A stretch of 64,000 bases of DNA, taken from Shimia sp047124445. GTDB lineage: Bacteria; Pseudomonadota; Alphaproteobacteria; Rhodobacterales; Rhodobacteraceae. The stretch lies in assembly GCF_047124445.1 (NCBI RefSeq), contig NZ_CP138921.1, positions 2,604,001 through 2,668,000 on the forward strand. The letters run 5' to 3'. Below the pieces are notes generated by a model. The model did not search any database. It was given only the letters and a program-made list of their open reading frames with translations, and was not told where the DNA came from. The first letter of the stretch is position 1, and every line of letters starts with the position of its first letter. This document shows, in pieces, positions 54,516-63,206 of this stretch. The position numbers and the translations under genes are program-made.

Positions 54516-55950
54516 CCTGTTTTTTGACCCGTCCAAATGCCTGATTGGCGGCCAGTGGCAACCCGCCGCCTCCGGCGACACGCTCGCACTGACCAACCCG
54601 TCGGACGGCACCCATCTGGCCACCATCGCGCGGGGGACTTCCACAGACATCGACGCCGCTGTTGCCGCCGCCCATACCGCCCGTGCGGGTGATTGGGGCC
54701 GCGCCACAGCCGTGGAACGCGGGCGTATCCTCACCCGCATTGGGCAACTGGTTTTGGAGCACACCGACACGCTGGCAAAACTCGAAGCTTTGGATGTCGG
54801 CAAACCCCTGACCCAAGCCCGCAACGACGTGATCGCGCTGGCCCGTTACATGGAGTTCTACGGCGGCGCAGCTGACAAAGTGCATGGCGAAACCATTCCC
54901 TATATGGATGGCTACACAGTCTACACCCTGCGCGAGCCCTTTGGCGTGACCGGCCACATCGTGCCGTGGAACTACCCGATGCAGATCATTGGCCGCTCCG
55001 TTGGTGCCGCACTTGTCATGGGCAACGCCTGTGTTCTGAAACCGGCAGAAGAAGCCTGCCTCACCGCGCTGGCCTTTGCCGAGCTTGCGCAACAGGCGGG
55101 CCTGCCCGCCGGTGCCCTAAACGTGGTGCCCGGCCTGGGCGTCGAGGCTGGGGCCGCACTCGCAGGCCACTCGGACATCCAACACATCTCCTTCACAGGC
55201 TCGGTCAACACCGGACGCCTTGTGCAAACCGCCGCTGCGCAAAACGTCGTACCTGTCACGCTGGAGCTCGGCGGCAAAAGCCCGCAACTGGTGTTTGCAG
55301 ACGCCGATCTCGACGCCGCGCTGCCCTTCCTCGTGAACGCAGGCATCCAGAACGCGGGCCAAACCTGCTCCGCCTCCTCGCGCATTCTTGTAGAACGCTC
55401 GGTCTATGACGAAGTCACCAGCCGCATGGCCGCCGCCTACGCCGAGATGCGCGTCGCCCCAGCGCTCGAGGACGCCAACCTCGGCCCACTGATCTCAGGC
55501 CGTCAGAAGGAGTTGGTTTCCGGCTTCCTTGCCAAAGGCGCAGACCTGCAAACTGCTGCCCAAGGCCAAATCGTCACCGACGCCCCCGGCCACTACGTTG
55601 CACCCACGCTATTCGCAGACGTGCCTCCGGACCACACGCTGGCCCAGGATGAAGTCTTCGGCCCGGTTCAGGCGCTCATCCCGTTTGACAGCGAAGAGGA
55701 AGCCCTCGCCATCGCCAATAGCACCAAATACGGCCTTGTCGCCTCGGTCTGGTCCCAAAACGGCGCCCGTCAAATGCGCCTCGCCAAATCCCTGAAGGCG
55801 GGTCAGGTCTTCCTCAACAACTACGGCGCAGGTGGTGGCGTGGAACTGCCCTTCGGCGGCACCGGTCACTCCGGCCACGGCCGTGAAAAGGGCTTTGAGG
55901 CCCTGTTCCACTTCAGCCAACTCAAAACCGTCGCCGCCCTGCACGGCTAA
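54502..55950 (+). CDS. NAD(P)-dependent aldehyde dehydrogenase
   Basis: A 482-residue enzyme of the betaine-aldehyde-dehydrogenase-like ALDH group. The cofactor segment is VPWNYPMQIIGRSVGAAL near residues 154-171, the glutamate in LELGGKSPQLVF near 253-264, and the catalytic cysteine in NAGQTCSASSRI near 287-298. EVFGPVQALIPF near 384 is the C-terminal ALDH motif. It overlaps the transporter ATPase gene and precedes the SDR by 16 bases. Together with the M20 enzyme it suggests oxidation of an amine- or amide-derived aldehyde. Confidence 0.93.
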
Positions 55951-55966
55951 CGCAAAGGACTTCATT

Positions 55967-56710
55967 ATGCGTCTTCAAAACAAAACAGCCATCATCACCG
56001 GCGGTGCTCAGGGCTTCGGCGCGGGCATCGTCGACAAATTCCTCGCCGAGGGCGCCAAAGTGCTCGTCGCCGACATCAACGGCGACATGGCCGCCACCAA
56101 AGCCGCCGAGCATGAGAATGCCATCCCCTGCACCGTCGACGTGGCCGACGCCGCAAGCGTGCAGGGTATGATCGACACTGCGCTCTCCGCCTGGGGCCAC
56201 ATCGACATCATCGTCAACAACGCCGGCGTCACCCACCTGCCCGCACCAATGGAAACCGTCACCGAGAGTGATTTTGACCGCGTCTTTGCCGTGAACTGCA
56301 AATCGATCTACCTGATTGCCCAGGCTCTGGTACCGCACATGAAGTCCCGCCAAACCGGCGCGATCCTCAACGTCTCCTCCACAGCAGGCCTTTCCCCACG
56401 TCCCAACCTCAACTGGTACAACGCCTCCAAAGGCTGGGTGAACACCGCGACCAAAGCCATGGCCGTCGAACTCGCCCCCCACGGCATTCGCGTCAACGCC
56501 ATCAACCCGGTCGCCGGTGAAACACCGCTTCTGGCCTCTTTCATGGGCGAGGACACCCCGGAAATCCGCGCCAAGTTCCTCTCTTCCATCCCCCTGGGCC
56601 GCTTCTCCCAGCCCGAAGACATGGGCAACGCCGCTGCCTTCCTCTGTTCTGATGAAGCCAGCATGATCACCGGCACCCTGATGGAAGTCGACGGCGGGCG
56701 CTGTATCTAA
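55967..56710 (+). CDS. Short-chain dehydrogenase/reductase
   Basis: A 247-residue classical SDR. The cofactor motif GGAQGFGAGI lies near residues 13-22, with D at 37 (VADING), NNAG near 88, the catalytic serine in VSSTAG near 139, and YNASKGWV near 155 (Tyr-x-x-x-Lys). The C-terminus ITGTLMEVDGGRCI is typical. The acidic residue after the second beta strand favours NAD over NADP. It is the last gene of the M20/ABC operon. Confidence 0.93.
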   Translation: MRLQNKTAIITGGAQGFGAGIVDKFLAEGAKVLVADINGDMAATKAAEHENAIPCTVDVADAASVQGMIDTALSAWGHIDIIVNNAGVTHLPAPMETVTESDFDRVFAVNCKSIYLIAQALVPHMKSRQTGAILNVSSTAGLSPRPNLNWYNASKGWVNTATKAMAVELAPHGIRVNAINPVAGETPLLASFMGEDTPEIRAKFLSSIPLGRFSQPEDMGNAAAFLCSDEASMITGTLMEVDGGRCI

Positions 56711-56737
56711 ATCGCCCCACAATCAAGCACTGCAACC

Positions 56738-56773
56738 GCAACCGCCTAAATTTTTATCACTACGGGCGGTTGC
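56738..56773 (+). terminator. Hairpin between the SDR gene and nasT
   Basis: GCAACCGCC (56738-56746) pairs with GGCGGTTGC (56765-56773), with an 18-base loop containing a T-run. It may end the catabolic operon. No other gene lies in the 152-base gap. Confidence 0.4.
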
Positions 56774-56862
56774 CTCACGGCATCTATCCCCCCTCTCTCT
56801 GGCCCTTCGCCGCAGCGCAGCGTTAGCTTGGCGCGTTACCAGCCAGCGGAGCCCAAAGAGCC

Positions 56863-57447
56863 GTGACCGCCAAGCTCACCATCCTGATTGTCGAGCCCGA
56901 CAAGACCCGCGCCGATGCCATCATCGACAGCTTGATTGCCACGGGCGACCACCACATTCGTGTGCTGTCGGAATCCACAGGCCTCGCCCGTTCCGTTGCC
57001 GAACTCAACCCGGACCTCGTGCTGGTTGACGTCGCCAATCCCAGCCGCGATGCCATCGACGCGCTCACATTGGCCTCCTCCCCGCTCGAACGCCCCGTCG
57101 CCATGTTTGTTGATCGGTCTGACGATGGCCTCACAAAGGCCGCGATCGAAGCCGGAGTGTCGGCCTATGTCGTCGACGGCATGCACCCGGACCGCATCAA
57201 ACCTGTGCTGGATGCGGCCATCGCCCGCTTCCACATGTTCTCCCGCATGCGCTCGGAGCTTGAGGCCACCAAACGCGCGCTGGAGGAACGCAAAATCATC
57301 GACCGCGCCAAAGGCATCCTCATGCGCGCGCGCAACATGAGCGAAGACGAAGCCTATGCCCTCATCCGCAAAACCGCGATGAGCCAGAACAAAAAGATCG
57401 CCGACGTTGCGCAGGCATTGGTCACCGCTTCGGAGCTGCTGTCATGA
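56863..57447 (+). CDS. nasT: NasT-type ANTAR antiterminator
   Basis: A 194-residue RNA-binding response-regulator-like protein: a receiver-like domain (1-122), a coiled coil (about 128-148), and an ANTAR domain (about 145-190; IIDRAKGILMRARNMSEDEAYALIRKTAMSQN). D56 is present, but the usual receiver lysine is replaced in AYVVDGM, so the receiver looks non-phosphorylated as in known NasT. With nitrate absent NasS holds NasT; nitrate releases it to bind the two-hexaloop leader upstream of nrtA, preventing termination. It starts with GTG. Its stop overlaps the nasS start. Confidence 0.93.
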   Translation: MTAKLTILIVEPDKTRADAIIDSLIATGDHHIRVLSESTGLARSVAELNPDLVLVDVANPSRDAIDALTLASSPLERPVAMFVDRSDDGLTKAAIEAGVSAYVVDGMHPDRIKPVLDAAIARFHMFSRMRSELEATKRALEERKIIDRAKGILMRARNMSEDEAYALIRKTAMSQNKKIADVAQALVTASELLS

Positions 57448-58622
57448 GAACCCTGCCACTCTCTGTGGGCTTCATGCCCCTGGCGGACGCCGCCCCACTA
57501 ATCATCGCGCGCGAACTTGGCTTTGCCGAAGAGGAAGGCCTCGCGCTGAACCTGCAAAGCGCGCCCAGCTGGTCCACTCTGCGGGATCGGCTCATTTTGG
57601 GCCAAATCGAAGCCGCCCACATGCTCTCCCCGGTGCCTGTCGCCATGGCGTTAGGGCTTGGTGGCCTGCCCACCCAACTCGATGCCCTCAGCGTTTTATC
57701 TATAAATGGCAATGTGATAGGCATCTCCAACGCTCTGGCCGATGAGATCGTCTCTCTCGGTGTCACACCCGATTTTCTCGACGCTCAAGCAGCGGGCAAA
57801 GCCCTCGCGACCCTCAACAGGCCCCTGCGCATCGGCGTGCCTTTCCCGTTTTCGATGCACGCGGAACTGCTGCACTATTGGCTGTCTGCCTCCGGTCTCA
57901 ACGTCGCCAAATCACTTGACCTACGCACAATCCCGCCGCTTCTGATGGCCGATGCCATCGCCGCGGGCGAAGTGGACGCCTTCTGCGTCGGCGAACCTTG
58001 GGGCTCGATCACCGTGGAACAAGGCGGCGGCAGCCTCCTGCTCCCGGGCGCGGCCATCTGGCAGTTTGCCCCGGAGAAAGTTCTCGCCGTACGCCGCGAC
58101 TGGGCCGCGTCCGAAGATGACCTCACTGGCCGCCTGATGCGTGCAGTCTGGAAAGCGGGGCGCTGGCTGGGACGCGAAGACAAACGCGCCACCGCCTCCG
58201 AAATCCTGAGCTGGCCGGAATACCTCGGTGTATCTACTGAAATCACCGAGCGCGCCCTGACTGGCAATCTGCTGATCAACGCGCGCGGAAAATCTCGCAC
58301 CGTGCCTCGCATGATGGCGTTCTTTGACGGCGCCGCCACCTTCCCCTGGAAAAGTCAGGGCGCCTGGATCGGCGCACGCATGGCCGCGCGCTTTGGCTTG
58401 GACCGGGCACAATCTGCCGCCAAAGCTGCCGCCGTGTTCCGATCTGACCTTTACCGCCGTCACCTCGGCCCACTGGGCGCAGACTTGCCCGCTGCGTCTA
58501 AGAAACTCGAGGGCGCGCTGGCCTCCCCGACAACGGCGGCAACGGACTCCGGCACTCTGATTCTAGGCCCGGATCGCTTCTTTGATGACCAAGTTTTCGA
58601 CCCGAGCCATCCAGAATGCTGA
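57444..58622 (+). CDS. nasS: NasS nitrate/nitrite-responsive sensor (NrtA-like)
   Basis: A 392-residue cytoplasmic protein of the NrtA/NasS family lacking a signal peptide, which separates it from the periplasmic NrtA encoded downstream. VGFMPLADAAPLIIARELGFAEEEGL at residues 8-33 and AHMLSPVPVAMALGLGG near 66 are the binding-protein signatures. It binds nitrate and releases NasT. It overlaps nasT by four bases (ATGA) and is followed by the leader RNA of the transport operon. Confidence 0.93.
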   Translation: MRTLPLSVGFMPLADAAPLIIARELGFAEEEGLALNLQSAPSWSTLRDRLILGQIEAAHMLSPVPVAMALGLGGLPTQLDALSVLSINGNVIGISNALADEIVSLGVTPDFLDAQAAGKALATLNRPLRIGVPFPFSMHAELLHYWLSASGLNVAKSLDLRTIPPLLMADAIAAGEVDAFCVGEPWGSITVEQGGGSLLLPGAAIWQFAPEKVLAVRRDWAASEDDLTGRLMRAVWKAGRWLGREDKRATASEILSWPEYLGVSTEITERALTGNLLINARGKSRTVPRMMAFFDGAATFPWKSQGAWIGARMAARFGLDRAQSAAKAAAVFRSDLYRRHLGPLGADLPAASKKLEGALASPTTAATDSGTLILGPDRFFDDQVFDPSHPEC

Positions 58623-58718
58623 CTTTTTGTGCAAATGCGGAGATCATCCGCTGCATCGCAGCAAATCCACCGCTTCGATCTTGAGACTCACGCGCCCAAA
58701 ACGCCTAATGGCATCAAC

Positions 58719-58760
58719 GCGCAGCAAGGACGCTACGCAAACCGCCCCGAATGATTGGGG
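58719..58760 (+). ncRNA. ANTAR-target leader RNA: two hexaloop hairpins
   Basis: Hairpin 1 has stem GCGCAGC/GCTACGC (58719-58725 with 58732-58738, one mismatch) closing hexaloop AAGGAC. Hairpin 2 has stem CCCCG/TGGGG (58745-58749 with 58756-58760) closing hexaloop AATGAT. Both loops carry A at position 1 and G at position 4, the ANTAR recognition rule, and are separated by six bases. A terminator follows at once. Confidence 0.85.
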
Positions 58761-58772
58761 ACCTATCTGAGC

Positions 58773-58827
58773 AAAGCCGCTCGACCCGCCGAAATTCCTC
58801 CTTCGGTGCTGGTCGCGCGGCTTTTTT
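58773..58827 (+). terminator. Attenuator of the nrt operon
   Basis: AAAGCCGC (58773-58780) pairs with GCGGCTTT (58817-58824), and CGACC (58782-58786) pairs with GGTCG (58811-58815) above one mismatch; an inner CCGAA/TTCGG stem also forms. TTT and TTTCG follow the stem. It lies 12 bases after hairpin 2 of the ANTAR target and 50 before nrtA, so termination here should be prevented by NasT. Confidence 0.88.
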
Positions 58828-58878
58828 CGTTTTTCGCCCTCTCCTCCATCCAAAGGGCACAACATGAAGGACAGTAAT

Positions 58879-60243
58879 ATGAAACGCATTGCTTCGATCC
58901 TGGCAGCCACGACCGTGCTCGTGTCTCCGGCCCTCGCAGAACTGGAACTCGAAAAAGATGAGCTGACCTTCGGCTTCATCAAACTGACCGACATGGCCCC
59001 GCTCGCCGTGGCTTATGAGCAGGGCTATTTTGATGACGAAGGCCTTTTCGTGACGCTCGAAGCCCAAGCCAACTGGAAAGTGCTGCTGGACGGCGTGATC
59101 GACGGCCAGCTTGACGGCGCTCATATGCTCGCAGGTCAGCCACTCGCCGCCACCATTGGCTACGGTACTGAGGCGCATATCATCACGCCTTTCTCCATGG
59201 ACCTGAACGGCAACGGCATCACCGTGTCCAACCAGATCTGGGAAGAAATGAAGCCACACGTGCCGCTGATGGACGATGGCCGTCCACAGCACCCGATCTC
59301 CGCCTCCGCGCTGAAGCCGGTTGTTGAGAAATACACCTCCGAAGGCAAGCCGTTCAACATGGGCATGGTCTTCCCGGTCTCCACCCACAACTACGAACTG
59401 CGGTACTGGCTGGCCGCCGGTGGTCTGGAGCCAGGCTACTACTCCCCAGAAAACATCACCGGACAGATTGGCGCAGACGTGCTGCTGTCCGTGACCCCAC
59501 CGCCGCAGATGCCGGCCACCATGGAAGCGGGCACCATCTACGGCTACTGCGTGGGTGAGCCTTGGAACCAACAGGCCGTGTTCAAAGGCATCGGTGTACC
59601 TGTGATCACCGACTACGAACTCTGGAAGAACAACCCGGAGAAAGTCTTCGGCCTGAACGCCGAGTTTGCCGAGAAATATCCAAACACCACCCTGGCCGTG
59701 ACCAAGGCGCTGATCCGCGCCGCTATGTGGCTGGATGAAAACGACAACGCCAACCGCGAAGAAGCCGTGCGCATTCTGAGCCAACCGGAATATGTCGGCG
59801 CGGACTACGAGGTGATCGCCAACTCCATGACCGGTACTTTCGAGTATGAAAAAGGTGACAAGCGTGAGGTTCCAGACTTCAACGTGTTCTTCCGCTACAA
59901 CGCGACCTACCCATTCTACTCCGACGCCGTCTGGTACCTGACCCAGATGCGCCGTTGGGGTCAGATCGCCGAAGCGAAGCCTGACAGCTGGTATGACGAG
60001 GTCGCGAAGTCGGTCTACAAGCCTGCGATTTACCTCGAAGCGGCCCGCCTGCTGGTGGACGAAGGTCTGGCCAACGAAGCGGACTTCCCATGGGACAGCG
60101 ACGGCTACAAAGCGCCAACCCCATCCGAGGACATCATCGACGGAATCGCCTACGACGGCCGCACACCAAATGCCTACCTCGACAGCCTGCCAATCGGCCT
60201 GAAAGGCGACCAACGTGTCGTGGGCACTGAGGTGCAAGGCTAA
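58879..60243 (+). CDS. nrtA: Nitrate ABC transporter substrate-binding protein NrtA
   Basis: A 454-residue periplasmic nitrate-binding protein with a Sec signal (residues 1-21, cleavage after ALA). DELTFGFIKLTDMAPLAVAYEQGYFDDEGL near residues 28-57 and DGAHMLAGQPLAATIGYG near 80 are the NrtA/CmpA signatures. AAGGA lies seven bases before the ATG at 58879; a second ATG in frame at 58864 has no RBS. Nitrate is favoured over bicarbonate by the adjacent NasTS and NirB genes. A GC-rich hairpin and a repeat lie after it, before nrtB. Confidence 0.93.
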   Translation: MKRIASILAATTVLVSPALAELELEKDELTFGFIKLTDMAPLAVAYEQGYFDDEGLFVTLEAQANWKVLLDGVIDGQLDGAHMLAGQPLAATIGYGTEAHIITPFSMDLNGNGITVSNQIWEEMKPHVPLMDDGRPQHPISASALKPVVEKYTSEGKPFNMGMVFPVSTHNYELRYWLAAGGLEPGYYSPENITGQIGADVLLSVTPPPQMPATMEAGTIYGYCVGEPWNQQAVFKGIGVPVITDYELWKNNPEKVFGLNAEFAEKYPNTTLAVTKALIRAAMWLDENDNANREEAVRILSQPEYVGADYEVIANSMTGTFEYEKGDKREVPDFNVFFRYNATYPFYSDAVWYLTQMRRWGQIAEAKPDSWYDEVAKSVYKPAIYLEAARLLVDEGLANEADFPWDSDGYKAPTPSEDIIDGIAYDGRTPNAYLDSLPIGLKGDQRVVGTEVQG

Positions 60244-60250
60244 CGCGCCT

Positions 60251-60288
60251 CGTCGCGGGAAGGACGGCTCCCCCCTTCTCCCGCGACG
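60251..60288 (+). promoter_or_regulatory. Intercistronic hairpin between nrtA and nrtB
   Basis: CGTCGCGGGA (60251-60260) pairs perfectly with TCCCGCGACG (60279-60288) around an 18-base loop. No T-run follows. It lies seven bases past the nrtA stop. Such stems often protect the binding-protein mRNA from decay and lower expression of the downstream permease. Confidence 0.65.
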
Positions 60289-60329
60289 CAACGGACGGGC
60301 GGTTAACGCGCACCCGTCCCGCCAAACCA

Positions 60330-60371
60330 CACCTCCGCGAAACAGTCGCGATACCGACAAAATACCGACGT
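60330..60371 (+). repeat. 42-base intergenic repeat, copy 2
   Basis: 37 of 42 positions match the copy at 15680-15721, with the exact core AAACAGTCGCGATACCGAC. It lies 64 bases before the nrtB start. Confidence 0.7.
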
Positions 60372-60435
60372 CAAAATCAGCCGCTCCCCGGCATTAACCA
60401 ATACCGCAACAGCGCCCAGAGCCACGGACACGCCA

Positions 60436-61518
60436 ATGACCACAATCGACCCGCAAAACATCGCAGATGAAGAGCGCGAGGCCCGCCGCGCCCGCCTCTT
60501 CACCCGCATCAACAAGGCCGACGCCTGGTTTCAGGTCATCGGTCTCAGCTTCATCACCCCGATTCTGAAAGCCGCTGCTGGCGACAACCCAAAAGCCCAA
60601 GCCGCTGAAATCTGGCGCCTTTTGGGCGTTCCGTTGCTGGCCATCACCGTCTTCCTGATGCTCTGGGGCAGCCTCGCACCCAAGGTGCAAACCTCCCTTG
60701 GTGCTGTTCCCGGCCCCAAAGAGGTCTGGACCGAAGCCGTGCTCCTGCACGAAGACGCCCAAGCAAAGGCCGCCAAAGAAGCGAAATTCAACGAACGCGT
60801 CGAGGCCCGCAACGCCAAGTTCATCGCCAACGGCCAGCCGGAAAAAGTCAAAGATATCAAATACACAGGCAGCCCAAGCTACTACGACCAGATCTGGACT
60901 TCGATCAAAACCGTGTTCTTCGGCTTCCTGATCGGCACCGTGATTGCCGTGCCAATCGGCATCATGGCGGGCTTGTCTCCCTACGCCAACGCCGCTGTGA
61001 ACCCGCTGATCCAGATCTTCAAACCGGTCTCTCCACTGGCATGGCTCCCAATCGTGACCATGGTGGTCTCTGCGACTTACACCGTGGATGACGGATTGTT
61101 CTCCAAGTCTTTCCTGACCTCAGCCATCACCGTAACCCTTTGTTCTCTATGGCCAACTCTGATCAACACCGCGCTCGGCGTGGCTTCCATCGACAAGGAT
61201 CTGGTGAACGTCTCCAAGGTTCTGAAGATGAACACTTGGACCAAAATCACCAAACTGGTGCTGCCCTCCGCCCTGCCGTTGATCTTCACCGGCCTGCGTC
61301 TGAGCCTTGGTGTCGGCTGGATGGTTCTGATCGCCGCTGAAATGCTGGCGCAGAACCCGGGCCTTGGCAAATTTGTCTGGGACGAGTTCCAAAACGGCTC
61401 TTCCAGCTCGCTCGCCAAGATCATGGTCGCGGTCTTCACCATCGGCATCATCGGCTTCCTGCTTGACCGTCTGATGTACGCGATCCAGTCGCTCTTCACC
61501 TTCACATCCAACCGGTGA
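60436..61518 (+). CDS. nrtB: Nitrate ABC transporter permease NrtB
   Basis: A 360-residue inner-membrane permease of the NrtB/SsuC family with about six membrane segments and an unusually long cytoplasmic N-terminus (about 70 residues) and a charged stretch near 95-130. The coupling loop VSKVLKMNTWTKITKLVLPSALPLIFTGLRLSLGVGWMVLIAAEML near residues 255-300 is the family signature. IKTVFFGFLIGTVIAVPIGIMAGL near 155 starts the core. It overlaps the start region of the ATPase gene. Confidence 0.92.
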   Translation: MTTIDPQNIADEEREARRARLFTRINKADAWFQVIGLSFITPILKAAAGDNPKAQAAEIWRLLGVPLLAITVFLMLWGSLAPKVQTSLGAVPGPKEVWTEAVLLHEDAQAKAAKEAKFNERVEARNAKFIANGQPEKVKDIKYTGSPSYYDQIWTSIKTVFFGFLIGTVIAVPIGIMAGLSPYANAAVNPLIQIFKPVSPLAWLPIVTMVVSATYTVDDGLFSKSFLTSAITVTLCSLWPTLINTALGVASIDKDLVNVSKVLKMNTWTKITKLVLPSALPLIFTGLRLSLGVGWMVLIAAEMLAQNPGLGKFVWDEFQNGSSSSLAKIMVAVFTIGIIGFLLDRLMYAIQSLFTFTSNR

Positions 61519-61523
61519 CCACC

Positions 61524-63203
61524 ATGAGTGTTCTGAAATTTGACAATGTCTCCAAGAGCTTCGGTGAAGGCACCACCAAGACCGACGTTCTGAAAAACAT
61601 CAATCTCGAAGTGCAGGAGGGCGAGTTCCTCGTTCTCCTGGGCTTCTCCGGCTCCGGCAAAACCACGCTGATCAACCTGATGGCGGGCCTTGAAATGCCC
61701 ACCTCTGGCAGCGTGACATTCAAGGGCGAAACCATCACCCAACCGGGCCCCGAGCGCGGCGTGATCTTCCAATCCTACTCCCTGATGCCGTGGCTGACCG
61801 TGAACGGCAACGTGCGCCTTGCGCTGGACAGCGTGTTCCCCAACATGCCCAAGGCCGAAAAAGAAGAGCGCGTTGACCACTACATCAAAATGGTCGGCCT
61901 CTCCCACGCCGCCACCCGCCGTCCGGCGGAGTTGTCAGGCGGCATGCGCCAACGTGTGAACGTGGCCCGTGCTCTGGCGATGAACCCCGAAGTTTTGCTT
62001 CTGGATGAACCTCTTAGCGCCCTGGACGCCCTCACCCGCGCCAACCTCGCAGATGAGATCGAAGCGATCTGGGATGCGGAGAAAAAGACCTGCGTTCTGA
62101 TCACCAACGACGTGGACGAGGCGATCATTCTCGCCGACCGGATCATCGCGTTGAACCCGGATGGCAACTTGGGCCAAGAGTTCAAAGTCGACATCCCACG
62201 CTGTCGCGACCGCATGGAGATGAACCACCACGAGGGCTTCAAAAAACTGCGCGCCGAAGTCACCAAGTATCTGATGGACGTAGGCATCGCAGCCAAGGCG
62301 GAAGGCAAAAAAGTGCTGCCCGACGTCACACCGATCCACGGCGTCCCTGCGGCAGTCAAAGATGCTCAAAAGGGCATGATTGACCATAATTTCTTGGACT
62401 TTTCGCAACTGCACAAAATTTATCCGACGCCCAAAGGTCCACTAACCGTGGTTGAGGATTTCGACCTGAAAGTGCAGCGCGGCGAGTTCATCTCCCTGAT
62501 TGGCCACTCGGGCTGTGGTAAGTCCACGGTTCTCACCATGGCTGCGGGTCTAAACCCGATCTCCAAAGGTGGTATCCGTCTGGATGGTCGCCACGTGGAA
62601 GGCGCCGATCCTGAACGTGCTGTAGTGTTCCAGTCACCGAACCTGTTCCCATGGTTGTCGGCCAAGGAAAACGTGGCGATTGGCGTAGACAAGGTTTACC
62701 CGAAAGCCAGCCAAGGCGAACGTCAGGACGTTGTTGAATACTACCTGGAGCGTGTTGGCCTTGCCGACGCCATGGACCGCCCTGCGCACTCCATGTCCAA
62801 CGGCATGAAACAGCGTGTCGGCATTGCCCGCGCCTTTGCTTTGTCCCCGAAACTTCTGCTTTTGGATGAACCCTTTGGCATGCTCGACAGCCTCACACGC
62901 TGGGAGCTGCAAGAGGTGCTCATGGAAGTCTGGGACCGCACCAAAGTGACCGCGATCTGTGTGACGCACGATGTGGATGAAGCCATTCTGTTGGCTGACC
63001 GCGTGGTCATGATGACCAACGGGCCCCAAGCGACCATCGGCAAAATCGTGGATGTCGACCTCCCACGTCCGCGCACTCGCAAAGCCCTGCTCGAGCATCC
63101 GGACTACTACCGCTATCGCCAAGACGTGCTCGATTTCCTTGAAGAATACGAGCACGGCGCCAAACCAAAGCCGAAACCCGCCAAAGCCATTGCTGCGGAG
63201 TAA
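61524..63203 (+). CDS. nrtC: Nitrate ABC transporter tandem ATPase (NrtC-NrtD-like fusion)
   Basis: A 559-residue protein with two NrtD/SsuB-type ATPase domains and a linker of about 60 residues. Domain 1 has Walker A GFSGSGKTT (40-48), signature ELSGGMRQRV near 136 and Walker B VLLLDEP near 158, but its H-loop is ITND, with asparagine for histidine (near 194). Domain 2 has Walker A GHSGCGKST near 326, a degenerate signature MSNGMKQRV near 423, Walker B LLLLDEP and an intact VTHD near 480. One composite ATP site therefore looks degenerate and the other canonical. ATG at 61524 is used; GTG at 61515 is possible. It ends four bases before nirB. Confidence 0.9.
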   Translation: MSVLKFDNVSKSFGEGTTKTDVLKNINLEVQEGEFLVLLGFSGSGKTTLINLMAGLEMPTSGSVTFKGETITQPGPERGVIFQSYSLMPWLTVNGNVRLALDSVFPNMPKAEKEERVDHYIKMVGLSHAATRRPAELSGGMRQRVNVARALAMNPEVLLLDEPLSALDALTRANLADEIEAIWDAEKKTCVLITNDVDEAIILADRIIALNPDGNLGQEFKVDIPRCRDRMEMNHHEGFKKLRAEVTKYLMDVGIAAKAEGKKVLPDVTPIHGVPAAVKDAQKGMIDHNFLDFSQLHKIYPTPKGPLTVVEDFDLKVQRGEFISLIGHSGCGKSTVLTMAAGLNPISKGGIRLDGRHVEGADPERAVVFQSPNLFPWLSAKENVAIGVDKVYPKASQGERQDVVEYYLERVGLADAMDRPAHSMSNGMKQRVGIARAFALSPKLLLLDEPFGMLDSLTRWELQEVLMEVWDRTKVTAICVTHDVDEAILLADRVVMMTNGPQATIGKIVDVDLPRPRTRKALLEHPDYYRYRQDVLDFLEEYEHGAKPKPKPAKAIAAE

Positions 63204-63206
63204 GAT

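Noticed and set aside
58714..60360. 548-codon - strand frame opposite nrtA and its leader
   Set aside because: It covers nrtA and the antitermination leader, both supported by motifs and structure; no domain or start signal of its own.
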